Shown here: positions 32,831 to 44,629 of the stretch, one piece after another
Layout of the letters: each line of letters starts with the position of its first letter
Position numbering within the stretch: position 1 is the first letter of the stretch
Source of the DNA: Astropecten irregularis
Lineage: Eukaryota; Echinodermata; Asteroidea; Paxillosida; Astropectinidae
Length of the DNA: 64,000 nt
Reading direction: 5' to 3'
Assembly: GCA_963971285.1 (NCBI GenBank)
Contig: OZ020246.1
Span: 23,224,494-23,288,493, forward strand
The notes under the pieces: model-generated
Seen by the model: the letters and a program-made list of their open reading frames with translations, nothing else
Database searches by the model: none
What the model was told of the DNA's origin: nothing
Position numbers and translations under genes: made by a program

Positions 32831-33395
32831 GTATAAAGGGGTTAAAACGGTAAAGATTTACCCTTACAGTAGATTAACCATGGTCAGAAGTAACCCCCTT
32901 GAGATCAACTCAAAAACGAAATCACAATACATTGTACTTTTTAAATGCAAAATAAAACAACAACACTTAAATGATTTATGATTGTACGTGTATCTCAATC
33001 AGCACAGCAAATATTGCTTATTATGTAATTCACAAGTATGAAATATTTACAGTGGATAATAAATTAAAAATCAACTTAAGTGACTTACGACCTGATGTGT
33101 GTGTCGCGACTAAGTGCACTACGAATGTGCGACGACCAGCGATGATCCGACGTCTCCAGTGACAAAGTCCTGGGGAAAACTAATCCAGCAAATCAATGTC
33201 CAACTCACTGGCGAAACAGGCGTTGAACTAACGGAGGTCCACTCCACAGAAGAACTCGTAACGTTATACTCAAATAAGTATTTCTTCTTATAAACATTAA
33301 CTACTTTGACAATATCTTTATGAACATAAAAACTTGAGCAGTTTATACATTCTTCTTTAAAGACATAATTACTCGTGGATTTACAACACTATCCA

Positions 33396-34207
33396 ACCCT
33401 GTACAAGGCATCTGCAATGATATTGTCCCCTCCTTTGATATGTCTTATGTCCAGGTTGTGTTCTTGCAAAGTCAAGCTCCACCTCACTAATCTCTTATGT
33501 TTATTTTTCATCCTGAGAATGAAAGTGAGGGGTTGTGATCTGTGAAGACCAGAACTGGGTGGAGTGTAGTATTCAAGTACACCTCATAATGCTAGAATGA
33601 GGGCTAGACACTCCTTCTCAACAGTAGAGTAACTTATCTGTGGCTTTTTAAACTTCTTGGAGAGGTATGAAATAGGGTGATCTATTTCATCTTCACCTTC
33701 TTGCATAAGAACTCCTCCACACCCAATTTCACTTGCATCAATTGCCAATTTGAACTGTTTCTGAAAGTCTGGAGCAATCAGGACCGGTTTACTGATTAGT
33801 ATGGCTTTGATTTTGTTGAAACCACTTTCACATTCCTCAGACCAAACATACTTGGATCCTTTTGACAACAGATTTGTTAGAAGATTGGCTACATCTGAGA
33901 AATTTGGACAGAATTTTCTTTAATATCCAGCCATAACCCCAAATCCCTCAAAACGTTCTTTTCTAGATTTATGTGTGGGGAACTTCTCAATGGCTTCACA
34001 TTTAGCTTTGATGGGCTTGACTTTGCCTTGACCTACTACATGGCCTAAGTATACAACATTAGCATGGCAGAACTCACTTTCCACCAAATTGACTGTCAAC
34101 TTGGCTTTTGATAGCTTCTCAAATAAGTGAATGAGTTGCCCAATGTGTTGTTCCCATGTGTGACTATACACTATCAAATCATCAACACATGTACCTAGCT
34201 TGCTTAT
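33396..34207 (-). pseudogene. Ty3/Gypsy pol fragment (RT end and RNase H)
   Basis: The minus strand reads the tail of a Gypsy reverse transcriptase (VDDLIVYSHTWEQHI, catalytic VDD; then YLGHVV), the connection segment, then RNase H (IDASEIGCGGVL; SYSTVEKECLA; VFTDHNP; HIKGGDNIIADAL). At least one stop plus frameshift (about 33920) separates the two halves, and both LTRs are missing. The 5' side is cut at about 34207, where an unrelated dispersed repeat begins. Confidence 0.8.
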
Positions 34208-34514
34208 CCACATAACAATTGACGACATGATTTACCTCGGTAATTTGAGTTTTTGTGGTTAAAATACTCCATAAAACAACAATGAGATCGTTATCAGAGG
34301 AAGAAGACTTAAGCAATTGAACAAATCAATCCACTTGGTAACATCATAGATCATGATGGTATCATCATGGTATAATATAAATGAATGACTAGTGAACGAA
34401 TGTTAACTCCAAAGATGCAACTTGAGCGGCAAACTAAAGATGCCGGTCAGTGGACGTCTAGCAGGAGGCCACTATTATAGTCATCGTTAGACACAAATAA
34501 GTCAATAAATACCT

Positions 34515-35030
34515 TTTAGGCTCAGGCCGTTCGAACTCCTGTTCTTCCTTCCTCCTAAAGAATGGAATGCGTTACCATCAAATATCAAAAGCATTTCCAG
34601 CTTTCCCGTATTTAAAAAGCAAGTCAAATCACATCTATCCCAGAAAGCCAATCAATAGTTTAGTACTTCTCAATTTCCAGGACTTATTCCTGCTGTGAAA
34701 GGGGTTCATTGCAATCATTATTTTATTTTGATGTACTTTTTAAGGATATTTTATGAATTTTTTATGAAATTGTACATTCTGACTTAATAACTTAGTGACT
34801 CGAATGTGATTGATATTTAGAGGTCTTTTTAATTTTTGTTATTTGGTTTTAGTTATTGGTTTTAAGGTTTGTTGTATTCTTGTAATTTTTGTCTGTTTGT
34901 ATTTATGGGACCCCAATGGAAATAAGCTCATGTATTTGGCTTTATTAGGTTATCCCAGAATGAATCATCTTGTTTTTATTGTATGTCCTTTGTCGTCTTG
35001 TTGATGATTTCTGAATAAAATAATAATAAT
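34515..35030 (+). pseudogene. CR1-like LINE 3' end
   Basis: A short stretch (34540-34661) translates to the typical LINE C-terminus (PPKEWNALPSNIKS, then FPVFKKQVKSHL). An AT-rich 3' UTR follows, ending in aataaaataataataataatg at about 35010-35030, the microsatellite tail that CR1-type LINEs leave. Confidence 0.55.
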
Positions 35031-35880
35031 AATGCCGCAACTAATGAGTTTCAGTCTGCATGTTTGAAATACAACATACTAAATAATCAAACTCTAGGCG
35101 TGAGATGAATCGAATGAAGTGATCAACACTTGCTAGAAAATAATGTACCGGTTGTCCACTTCCAGTCTCTTTGGCATGCTTTAATTCTTGCTGCATGTAA
35201 CCTGTATCTATCCTGCATCTAGTGGGGCATAGTGAGAGGAATCAGTTGCCGTAACGATGGAACAAAGAACAATACTTTAAAAGCTATCAACCAATATTGA
35301 TCACGAATTCGTCCTGGAGCCCAAAGGGACCTATTAATAACTATCCCATGTATCTTCATCAGTTGATGAAGATCCAGATGTAAGCTCAAAACATGAAACA
35401 CCATCTCCAATATGCATTATATACAAGATGAACAAAAAAGTTGTAACATTATGAGGACGAGCAATGGACTACCCTCACCCAACCCCAACCAGAGTCTATC
35501 GACTTGCACAAAGCTACATTTTAAAACAATCTTTAGGGGTTTCCAAGAATGTACGAAATAATGACTAACAGTCCAGTTGCAGTGCAAAATAAATAACACC
35601 CATATAGTCTATTGTGATAGCACTCTCTTTGGATGGCTGGTGCAAATTGAACCGAATAAGTTAATGTAGTCGGCATCCTGCAGGTTCATTCCTCCAACAC
35701 AAGTTACAGGCGTGCTGCTGAACAAAGGGTTGCCCCGTGCACTCATCCCAATACATGAAGTGTACAACTTACAAAGCAGATTTAACTGGGTTTTATCAAC
35801 AATCTACTCCAACAATGACACTCAGAGTATCTCAAATTCAAGAATGTCAATTCTTTATTTTGTTTTTACCTTTCTTGCCT
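35031..35880. other. Intergenic, no gene seen
   Basis: Short frames only. A few dozen bases near 35040-35120 resemble the dispersed repeat at about 26120-26170. I recognise nothing else here. Confidence 0.35.
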
Positions 35881-37228
35881 CCAGTGGGGATGTTTTTATT
35901 ATCTTATTTTCATTATTTTTAAACGATCTTGAAACCGATCTAGGGAGAGCTCCCTTCCAAGGTGTAAAACTCGGAACTAGAAATATTAACTCTGTCCTAT
36001 ATGCTGATGACATGATTATTATGTCTGAAACTCAAGGAGGTCTTCAGCTACTCCTTAAGAGATTTGAATGTTTTTGTAATAAATGGAGACTTATTGTAAA
36101 TGTGAACAAAACAAAAATTATTGTATTCAATGAGGATTTGTCTAAAGCTAAGGACACAGACAATAACATTTGTATTAATGGAGAACTTATTGAAAAGGTG
36201 AAGTCGTATTTGTACTTAGGAATTATTTTTTAGCACTCGGGCTCATTTAAGTTGGCTCATAAAAACCTGGTTAATAAAGCAAATAAGGCTGCTTATTCTA
36301 TTAGAAAAAATATAGGTAATAATTTATCCCCTACATTACTTTTGAAAATGTTTGATACTTTATTGAAACCTATTGTCAGTTATGGGTCAGAAGTTACATG
36401 GAAGAAATCTGATAGTCAAACTGAGGCTTTTCAAATGAATTGGTTTAAGTTTATATTGAATGTAAGTAGAAAGACTTCGAATGATGCTGTTTTGGGTGAA
36501 CTGGGAAGATTCCCTCTGTATATGGAACATTGTCAACATACCTTAAAGTACTGGTTTAAGTTAACTGATAAATCACCAGATTCGATTTTGTATAATGCCT
36601 TTAAATTAGACGCTGAGTTAGGAATCAGGAGGAAACCGTCTTTGTTCTCTAAGTTGAAAGAGTCCTTTGATTTTGTTAAATGGAATGCTCCGTTAAGTGT
36701 ATCTGGGCTTCATAACCAACGTGTTTTTTGTAAAACGTTCGGAAGAAGAATTGCGTAAGATGCTTATTTCCAACTGTTGAGCAGATTACATAATGACTCC
36801 AGAGGTTCTTCCACGCATGGAAATAAACTTAGAACATACAGGACGTTTAGAAGGAATTATGAAATGGAACCGTATTTATGTTACCTACGAAATTCCCAGA
36901 TCGACATTACTTAGCCAGGTTTAGATGCTCTGCTCATAAACTACAAATAGAAATTGGAAGATATACTGGTGTTGAAATCAATAATCGCATTTGTTTACAT
37001 TGCACTGAAGAAGTTGAGACTGAAATTCATTTTGTATGTGTTGGTCCTTTTTATAATATATTAAGGAAAAATATGTATGATACTGTTAGTCTTAAGTATC
37101 CAGAATTTGGCAACTTAGCTCAGACTGACAAGTTTATTTTTCTTCTGGGTTCGCATGACAAAGCTATTATTACCGGCATAGCCAAATTTATTTTTCTTGC
37201 CTTTAAGTTTAAGGAAACTCAGCTTTAA
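35881..37228 (+). pseudogene. LINE reverse-transcriptase fragment
   Basis: The frame starting near 35890 enters the RT with FLNDLETDLGRAPFQGVK, carries the catalytic YADD (36000-36011), then CNKWRLIVNVNKTKIIVF and YLYLGIIF, and is stopped by TAG at 36231. The same protein continues at 36252-36758 (KAAYSIRKN..., LLKPIVSYGSEV). After a further break it continues at about 36880-37228, where CLHCTEEVETEIHF forms the C-terminal zinc-binding CxxC...H motif of many LINEs. The N-terminal endonuclease and early RT motifs are absent, so the copy is 5'-truncated and dead. Confidence 0.8.
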
Positions 37229-37678
37229 TTAGGATGCTAACCGTATGTTCTAGGTAACCTTTTGCCATGATGTAAATCAATTGTTATTATTTCATTGTTG
37301 TAACCCTCCCCAGGGTATGGGGTATGTTCCTTATTTGGAATAAAAACAAACAAAATGAAAAATGAAATTATTACAGATCATTTTTATTTAAATACCGCCA
37401 AGTTCATAATCTGATTTATCATGAAACAAAAACAAACCTGTGAAGTTTTCAGCTGAATTGAACCCGGAAACCGTATAGAAAACAGTGAAAACCGTACCAG
37501 GTCCATCTCTATACCCTGCAAGTTATATAGGTAAATCTGTGAAGATTTCTGTTTTGGTATGCCACCAAAGAATGACAGTACCTTTAATCAACATGATGAC
37601 ACTGACAGCATACAACAAAAACAAATATTGGATCACAACTAGAGGTTGCAACAAATGTTGCTTAAGTGGCGCAACTTA
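37229..37678. other. LINE 3' flank and MITE remnant
   Basis: The start is probably the 3' UTR of the LINE (AATAAA at about 37340). 37495-37586 is the right part of a family C MITE (aaatctgtgaagatttctg ... acagtacctttaa). Confidence 0.4.
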
Positions 37679-37910
37679 AGCCCACCGCGCACTATACGAT
37701 CCGACATTCCGACTAGGACCCGACTGGTTTTTGGAAAGATCGCAAAGCATTCTGGGAGTCTTAACCGTGATTGTTCCCAGTCGCAGACCCACTCTGATGG
37801 CCAGTCGGCAAGATTCAGCCTTCGAATCACGGTTAAGACTCCCAGAATGCTTTCCGATCCTTCCAAAAACCAGTCGGGTCGTAGTCGGATCGTATAGTGT
37901 GCGGTGGGCT
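37679..37910. mobile_element. Near-palindromic fold-back element
   Basis: The left arm 37679-37772 (agcccaccgcgcactatac ... gggagtcttaaccgtgatt) and the right arm 37825-37910 are inverted copies differing by a few indels, with a loop of about 50 bases. The same protein-like strings appear on both strands (for example KTPRML), which is the signature of the palindrome and not of genes. Confidence 0.65.
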
Positions 37911-38078
37911 TTACGCAACATTTGTGGCGTAAGTGGACTTACGCCATGGCGTAAAGTTTTGTGAAATCGGCTGATGGCCCTACATGCATGTAGTATTCAA
38001 GTGATGTAAGTGTTCGTCGCAAACAATACAACAACATGTCATGGTGAAGCGCGGGTATAATAATTATTGGCTGTAGAG

Positions 38079-39216
38079 GTATGGAACGCCATCAGTGCCT
38101 TCGCTCCCAATATTGTATTTCGGTCATTGAACGGCCATTCAATTTGGTGATTTCGTCGTGTCCTTTTGTGGTTTTGACTCACCATTATGTCAGTTCGCCA
38201 TTCGGTTTTGTGCTTTCGTCATTCCATTGTGTAATTTGGTATTTCGTTCTGTGGTTTTGTCTCACCATTATGCCAATTCTGCATTCAGTTTTGTCGTTTC
38301 GTTATGCCATTTTGGCATTCAGTTTTGTCGTTTGGTCCAACCATTATGTGTATTCGTCATTCCGTCTGCTGTCTGTCTTTATTTCTGTAAAAAATCATTC
38401 CGTTCAGCAAGTTCGTAGCGTAATTCTGTGCGTTTGTCTTTCGATTCCAGGATTCGATACCATTTTGCGAATAATCGTTGGGCATCGTGTTTTCACCGCG
38501 CCTTTTGTGCCATTATGTGAAATCGCATTCGGCGGTACGGTAACGTCCTTCTATGCGCCAGTATTCGCGTGGTCTAACCGGGTTGACTTTTGACACTGAT
38601 CAACAGCTAGTATTTTCAAGCAGCTTGTAAGGAGGCTAATGCCAAAAAGACAAAATTGCATAACGAAACGACAAAACTGAATGCAGTATTTGCATAACGG
38701 TGAGACAAAACCACAGAACGAAATACCAAATGACACAATGGAATGACGAAAGCACAAAACGGAATGCAGAAATTACATATTAGAGAGGTTTCGCAAGCGA
38801 ACGGATAGGCATACGCATACGTTAAGCTATCCGTAAACGTCAACAGCCGATCCGATGTTTCGCAATAGTGAAGTCTATTTCCGACAACGGAGAACCACTT
38901 TTCTCCCTGACTTTGAGGCTAATTTTGTCTTATTCTTATGTTTTGAAATAACATTCGTGTTCAGCAAATCCTTTCTTTATAAATCTAATCATGCACATGA
39001 CAAAAAATGAACAGAGAATTACGAAAACACCGATATTCGCTACGCGTTTAACACTTAAGCGTATCGAGCAAGATATCCGTTCCTCGAAGACGTATAGCGG
39101 ATAGCGGAACAACTGTGACGTCATTAGTACACACATACTGGTGACGTATCCGGCGCGCTAACCGTATCCGTTCGCTTGCGAAACCTCTCCAATGAAATGA
39201 CGATGGCGTTCCATAG
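38079..39216. mobile_element. Nested inverted-repeat structure
   Basis: The outer ends are tatggaacgccatc (38080) and its complement gatggcgttccata (39216). Within, 38197-38330 and 38640-38770 are inverted copies of a low-complexity block (tttgtgctttcgtcattcca). A separate TIR element (38783-39191) sits inside. The 170-residue frame at 38081-38593 reads only this low-complexity block. Confidence 0.5.
38783..39191. mobile_element. TIR element (gagaggtttcgcaagcga)
   Basis: The left gagaggtttcgcaagcgaac and the right gttcgcttgcgaaacctctc are inverted copies of about 25 bp. The 409-bp interior has no transposase frame. Confidence 0.6.
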
Positions 39217-39483
39217 TAGTGTCGATTCAATGTCATGCCAAGGGAGACTTTGGAGAACCGGTCTTCAAGTCAACAGCGCACGCTCACGCACGCGCAAAAT
39301 ATCGCGCGCATCTCCCATTGGCTTGCGTGGGTTGATGTATTTTCACTCGGTATTAAAGAAAGACCAAAAATTAACTTCTGCTCCGTCACATTAATCATTT
39401 TTTATTCCGAGAAAAAAAATAAGAGCGTGTCCACGAGAGGCCACCATGCAGAAAGTGATAAGGTGGGGGTCAACGGATTTTGC

Positions 39484-39590
39484 TGAAATACACGGGTTTA
39501 CACTTCGAAAAAAGCGCATGCGTGATAGTGCCTCGTTTTGAAGTCGCGATCAAAATCTAAGATGGCCGCCATGGTGTAAACCCGTGTATT
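39484..39590. mobile_element. Short TIR element
   Basis: gaaatacacgggtttacac at the left is mirrored by gtgtaaacccgtgtatttgg at the right, with a GC-rich middle containing gcgcatgcg. Confidence 0.45.
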
Positions 39591-39939
39591 TGGCGAGTAG
39601 GGGGGTTATGTTGAGCCTTGACGTTGTATAAAGTTTTAGCCCAATCGGACCTTCCTATCGGAAAAATTGGCCAAAAAGTCCTTTCTTTTGGTCAAAAATG
39701 CACGATTTTCATGATTTTAGGGGTACACATTTTCAAACACTTGCTATATCACAATGGAAAGTAGTCTAGTATTGATATTTTCAGGGTTTCAAGGTTGTAT
39801 TCTACCCTAAACATGGATACCAAAATAAAGAAAAAAATAATGTTTTTCAGATGGGATTGCACATCTTTTTCTTAGGGGTACCCCAAAATTTGCGTCATAT
39901 ATATCGCTATCTTTCAACGTAGTTAATTTCTTTGTATGT

Positions 39940-40027
39940 TTGATTCATGCCTGCACAGCGCATTGGGGTCTGTCTGACGGAATGCGCTCTAAAAGAGTGA
40001 TTTATTATTATTATTATTATTATTATC
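39940..40027 (+). repeat. CR1-like LINE tail with (TTA)n
   Basis: The sequence gcacagcgcattgggg, then gaatgcgctctaaaag and ttattattattatta, is the usual 3' terminus of CR1-type LINEs followed by their trinucleotide tail. No coding part is attached. Confidence 0.5.
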
Positions 40028-41370
40028 TTTGAGTAGCTGTAGCGTCATTAGTGCAGGTCTTTGAACAGTGAAACTTTGATGAAAGAAGGTCCTTATAGTG
40101 GTCTATTGAATGCATCTATAAAATATTTGTCATCAGTTTTCGATATAAATTTACAGGAGCATGTTTTTAGCACTATTTTAGAGAAATTTAGCAGGTTTTG
40201 AGGTAACAACATGTGAAATCTTCAAGTTTGAAACACATTGCACATGGAAATAACCTCTATCACCCAGCAACAAAATGACACACAAGGCTCTTTTGATAAT
40301 TTAGAGGTAACAAAATTAATTCCTTTGAAACTCTCTTCATTTATTGTTAAAAAATGAATATTACACAATCATCTTAAAGCCATATGAATGTAGGTATACT
40401 GTTGCGTACAAAAATAAAGAGAAATCCTTTATGTTGCATGTTTCACAACAATAGAAGGTTTGAGGAAATAATGTTCAAATCATTAGTTCAGGAAACAGGG
40501 GAGACCAGTGGCCGAACTCTACAAAAAAGGGAAAAAATCATTTAAAAAAATGAGTTCAAATCAGGGATTATCAATCAAGCAAAACCTTTCTTTCCACCAA
40601 TTCTACATGTACAGTATTATCATTTACAGCTGAATGTAATGAGTGATTTATATTTCAGTCAGTAATGATCTTCTATAACTGTGCAAAAAATGCAATTATT
40701 TTCCCTTAACTGGCAAAGATCCTTGTCATTTCAAACAGTTTGCATACATGTCACATTGTTAAAGATAATATCATACTGTACTTTTTGATACAGAAATACA
40801 GATTCATGGACAAAAAAAAATCAAGGAAGATGCAGTAACAGTCATCTGTAAAAATTTCAGTCCCATACGATGCCCACTTTTTGAGAAAACCACAGTATTT
40901 CTTATGTCTTTTCTCTGTTATTTTTGATCTTTAAAAAATCCCCCCAAAAATGTGGGCACTGGTGGTACTCTTTTCTTGATAAATACAACATTTCGGGCAG
41001 AAAATTGTAACAGTATGTTTCTACCAGCACCATCTTTTATAAAATCTGTGAAGATTTCTGTTTCGGAAAAACAAATGTCCAGAACAACATGAACCTCATG
41101 GGAGTAACAAGAACAAAAATATGCAAATTAGGCTTGCCCTTCACCGGCGTGGATGAGCACTGTATATTCAGTGCTTGTGAGTGCACGTCAAAAAATCATG
41201 TGCTGGCTCAGGTGGGATTCGACAATTCTGAAATTTGTATCACTCATTACACTGAGCTGTAAATGATATACGTAAATGTAGGATTGGTGGAAAGAAAGGT
41301 TTTGATTTACATGCTTTACATAATCAGTCAGATTGATAATCCCTGATTTTAACTCATTTATTTTTCAATC

Positions 41371-41665
41371 ATCAACTTACCACAAGGGAAACTGACTGAA
41401 TTTAAAGTCATTGAAAAGTGAACAAAGAAAAATGACTGCCGGAGCGGCATTCGAACCGCCGACCAGTCCTGAATAACATACAGGCGCTCTACCAACTGAG
41501 CCATCCAGCCCTACGTTGGTGGTGACCCCAATAAACAATAATCTTTGTTCGTTTGGCAGTCAGAAGCTATGAAACCACGCACACACCGCCATACCCCAAG
41601 GATTGTTTCAATGATACATGCAGAAATGCTGCAACCTGGGAACGGTATATGGGGATTTATTTATT
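41371..41665 (-). repeat. tRNA-like SINE insertion
   Basis: Minus-strand sequence at 41437-41512 has an A box (TGGCTCAGTTGG), a near-perfect B box (GGTTCGAATGC) and an anticodon-like GTT in a seven-base loop. The T-arm closing pair and acceptor stem do not pair properly, and it splits the arm of a fold-back element, so a SINE or tRNA pseudogene fits better than a functional tRNA-Asn. 'atttatttttc' appears on both sides and may be the target duplication. Confidence 0.5.
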
Positions 41666-41989
41666 TATTTTTCCTTTTTAAATGGGGAGAGTTCGGCCAC
41701 TGGTCTCCCCTGTTACCTCGTCTTTTCGAGAACTGATGATGTTGACAATATTTCTGCAACCCTCTATTATATTGTTGTGACACATGCAACAGAAAGGTTT
41801 TCCTCGTTATTTGTGTATGCAACAATATACCTTCATTCATATGGTTTTAAGATGATTGTGTAATATTCATTTTTTTAACAATGAATGAAGAGAGTTTCTA
41901 AGGAATCCATTTTGTCACCTCTAAATTATGAAAGTGCCTTGTGTGTCATTTAGTTTTCTGAAAATAAAGGACTATATTGCTTTGCAGGG

Positions 41990-42008
41990 TGGGGGGGGGG
42001 GGGGGGGG
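41990..42008 (+). repeat. Poly-G tract (G19)
   Basis: Nineteen consecutive G preceded by tgcagggt. Able to form a G-quadruplex; its length is error-prone in any assembly. Confidence 0.8.
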
Positions 42009-42607
42009 CTTGAAAGAAATCCAACAGAATAATGACCTACCAGCTGCAATTGCCCCACGCTGATAGAACCTAAAGGAACCTAAATACCCACCCTAAAGAG
42101 TAAAAAGCTTGAGGGACGCAGTAACAAATTTGAGATGAATCGCAATCATTGAGATATCTGCAGAGTACACTGAAAAATGCAAATTGGGCAATTTTCTGTT
42201 CCTAGGCTTTCATGCTGTTCCTTTGCTGGATATTTTTAAATAATTTTTGTTCACGTCATCAGAGAGTCGGTGACCAACAAAACAGTGGCATAGACATGTC
42301 CTCAGACGGGGGATATAATTATGATCATCTGCCTGGGTCGTATTTTCATATAACACATATAATGCATTGTGTGAAAATATATTATATTGGTGGTGTAACT
42401 CCCTCCCCCTCCCACCAACCCATCCCCCGCTATCTTTGCACCTGCAACAAAATAATCTGAACCTACATGCAGACATTGTATGCTGGGTGATAGAGGTTAT
42501 TTCCATGTGCAATGTGTTTCAAACTTGAAGCTTTCGCCCAAAAGTGTTATTTATATGCTTTCAATAGACCATTATCAATCCACATCGCAGGAGAATAACT
42601 TTCCACT

Positions 42608-42808
42608 CTACAGCAACATCCAGGGCGGGCACTTTCCACTTTTCTGGAAATGCCTAAGTAAATCTTTCGTACAGTGACAAAGGATCACTGAACATACATT
42701 ACGCGGATAATACCGATAAACACCGCACTTGATGTCTTTACAATGCTCAAAATCCTTAAAATCGCACTGCAGCTGCACAGACGGCATGATATCCATGCCG
42801 ACCGCCAT
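42608..42808 (-). CDS. Small Cys-rich open frame, uncertain
   Basis: A 66-residue minus-strand frame starting MAVGMDIMPSVQLQC and containing eight Cys. The ATG has a strong context (ATGGCGG), and GCTATAAAG lies about 25 bases upstream on the same strand. No signal peptide, domain or splice continuation is recognisable. It borders the fold-back element at 42580 and may be chance. Confidence 0.2.
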   Translation of the reverse strand: MAVGMDIMPSVQLQCDFKDFEHCKDIKCGVYRYYPRNVCSVILCHCTKDLLRHFQKSGKCPPWMLL

Positions 42809-44146
42809 AATTATTGAACACTACCCCAGTTTCTTTATAGCGCCCTCTGTCGGTGAGAAAATGGATAATAACTTTGACAATGTGGGCGCGGCACCTGCGC
42901 TGCCTGATCCTTCCCTCCAACTTCAGTTATGGGTGTTCACCAAAGGGTTGATCCACCCTTCCCAATACATAAAGACTTTAAAATAAATATTTTGCAAGGT
43001 CAAAACAGAATCTAATCCAAAATGTGAAATGATGAAATGCAATATAACACTCAAACTGTTCATTGTAGGTTTATCTCAAATTGAAGAATTTTGCATATAT
43101 TTGACAGCCAACAAAAAAAAATCGAAAAGAGCTGACAAAAAAATTATTTTTTGCCCTTGTACAATATTATTTCAATTACATTTTGTCCAAATTTGGTGAC
43201 CGGCAGACCTGCACTAATTGAGATACAGCTTACTTTGTACATTACTTTTTTTCTTAGTAAAGCTGATACCTATTTTTCTAACGCCTATATATCTGCAATA
43301 AATGCTTACACAGCATTTTGTTTTATTTCATCATGTAGAGGAGATCACGTTCTTTCTTTTGATGTATAACTCCACAATAAACGATGATGTTTAAGGGCAG
43401 AACCGCGGTTGTAACTATACCCCCAAAACATCTTCAATTGACCCTCCCAAATTAGTAAAAAAGTACACTTTCAGCCGAAAATTACAAATGCCCCGTACTC
43501 GGTCACTGTGGGATTATAGATCGAGCTACTATATCATGTGATATGGTACCAGGTGGGGATCCAATGGCCAAGATTTAAACTTAATTCGCTGACCCCTCAC
43601 CTTGTCGATTTTTCAAGATTTTGCATGGTCTTCACGCGGACTGACACTTAATGCTCTTGCAGTATTCATATTTGTTAATACAAATAACAAGTAATTTGGA
43701 TACAATCAATATTATCTTAAATTGCTATCATTAAATAACTTAGATAACTATGGCCATTTACGAAACCAGACTTTCAGTTTAGGCTTTATGGGACTGATTT
43801 CTCTTCCAGCATTTGAAGCAACGAAACGAATGGATTGGGCCTCATGACAAAGCCCGGAAAGAAAGGCTCTAGCAGCGTACCCATGTTTCTCAAGCCTTTC
43901 CTTTTCATTTAAGGACAACTGTAGCGGTAGCAATATAAATCCCAGACCTATAGCATCAAGATTCATTAAGTAAAGGCCCCAGATCGAACATGCTTACGAA
44001 AGCGTTTATCGGTCAAAAGTGCTAGGTTTTTTTTTAGATACTAATCCGCCCGGACGAAATGACAAATCTTTTTCTTCTAGTCATGTCCTAAACTCGTTTC
44101 CGTTCCTGCACCATTCAATGTACACAAACTTTTCATTTCTGCCATG
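42809..44146. other. Intergenic, no gene seen
   Basis: AT-rich sequence with short frames on both strands. The 72-residue minus frame at 43748-43966 has no recognisable domain. Confidence 0.4.
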
Positions 44147-44580
44147 AGGGTTCAGACCAGTAAACAGGTCCAAATCAGTCCGCGGAGCTCATTACTTTTT
44201 TATACTCTCAATGTTTCTTTTATGAAACCATTTGCTGGGCCCTACATGGGAAGAAAATGGATGGGACCCGGTAACCAGAGTTCGGACTTTGAGCCGTTTG
44301 GGTGAAATCAGGCCCTAAATTCGCTCTACTTTGGCATGTAGGGGAGGGATATTATTTTGTTTTAGTCTGACACCAGTCCGCATGGCCGTTTTCAAGTTTT
44401 TTCCCCCTTGAATGGACTTTTGTAAAAAAGTAATTGGTTACCCTTACAGAAAATTCAAATGAAAATCAAACGTAAAGTTATTAGCTTCATTTTGGTCTAT
44501 ATATAGCTTGAGTGTCTGAGAAACTTCTGAGTATTTTTAATATTTTTTTTGAAATTGTCCATTTTAGCATGGGAGATGAA
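44147..44580. mobile_element. MITE, family D, truncated at right
   Basis: It begins ggttcagaccagtaaacagg and follows the 466-bp family D elements at 51543, 53406 and 55047 up to 'catggga', where it gives way to LINE sequence without its right TIR. Confidence 0.55.
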
Positions 44581-44629
44581 TTCATCCGTCCACTTGGCCT
44601 GAAATCCTCTTCTTCTTGTGTCTGCAGAT

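Larger units (their letters stand above)
40060..42580. mobile_element. 2.5-kb fold-back element with nested insertions
   Basis: The left arm (about 40060-40660) returns in reverse complement in three pieces: 41225-41370, 41680-41960 and 42470-42580. Anchors include gggagaccagtggccgaac versus gttcggccactggtctccc, and cacattgcacatggaaataa versus ttatttccatgtgcaatgtg. The right arm is interrupted by a tRNA-like SINE (about 41371-41665) and by a block containing a long G-run (41961-42470). The loop holds a family C MITE and a truncated SINE. Confidence 0.65.

Noticed and set aside
37646..37964. Four overlapping frames with matching peptides on both strands
   Set aside because: Caused by the palindrome; no coding bias.
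38081..38593. 170-codon frame rich in Phe, Val and Cys
   Set aside because: It runs through a low-complexity inverted repeat, and the same peptide pattern appears on the opposite strand at 38551-38843.
41437..41512. Functional tRNA-Asn
   Set aside because: The A box and a GTT anticodon loop look right, but the T arm has an extra unpaired base and the acceptor stem does not pair. The context is a SINE-like insertion.
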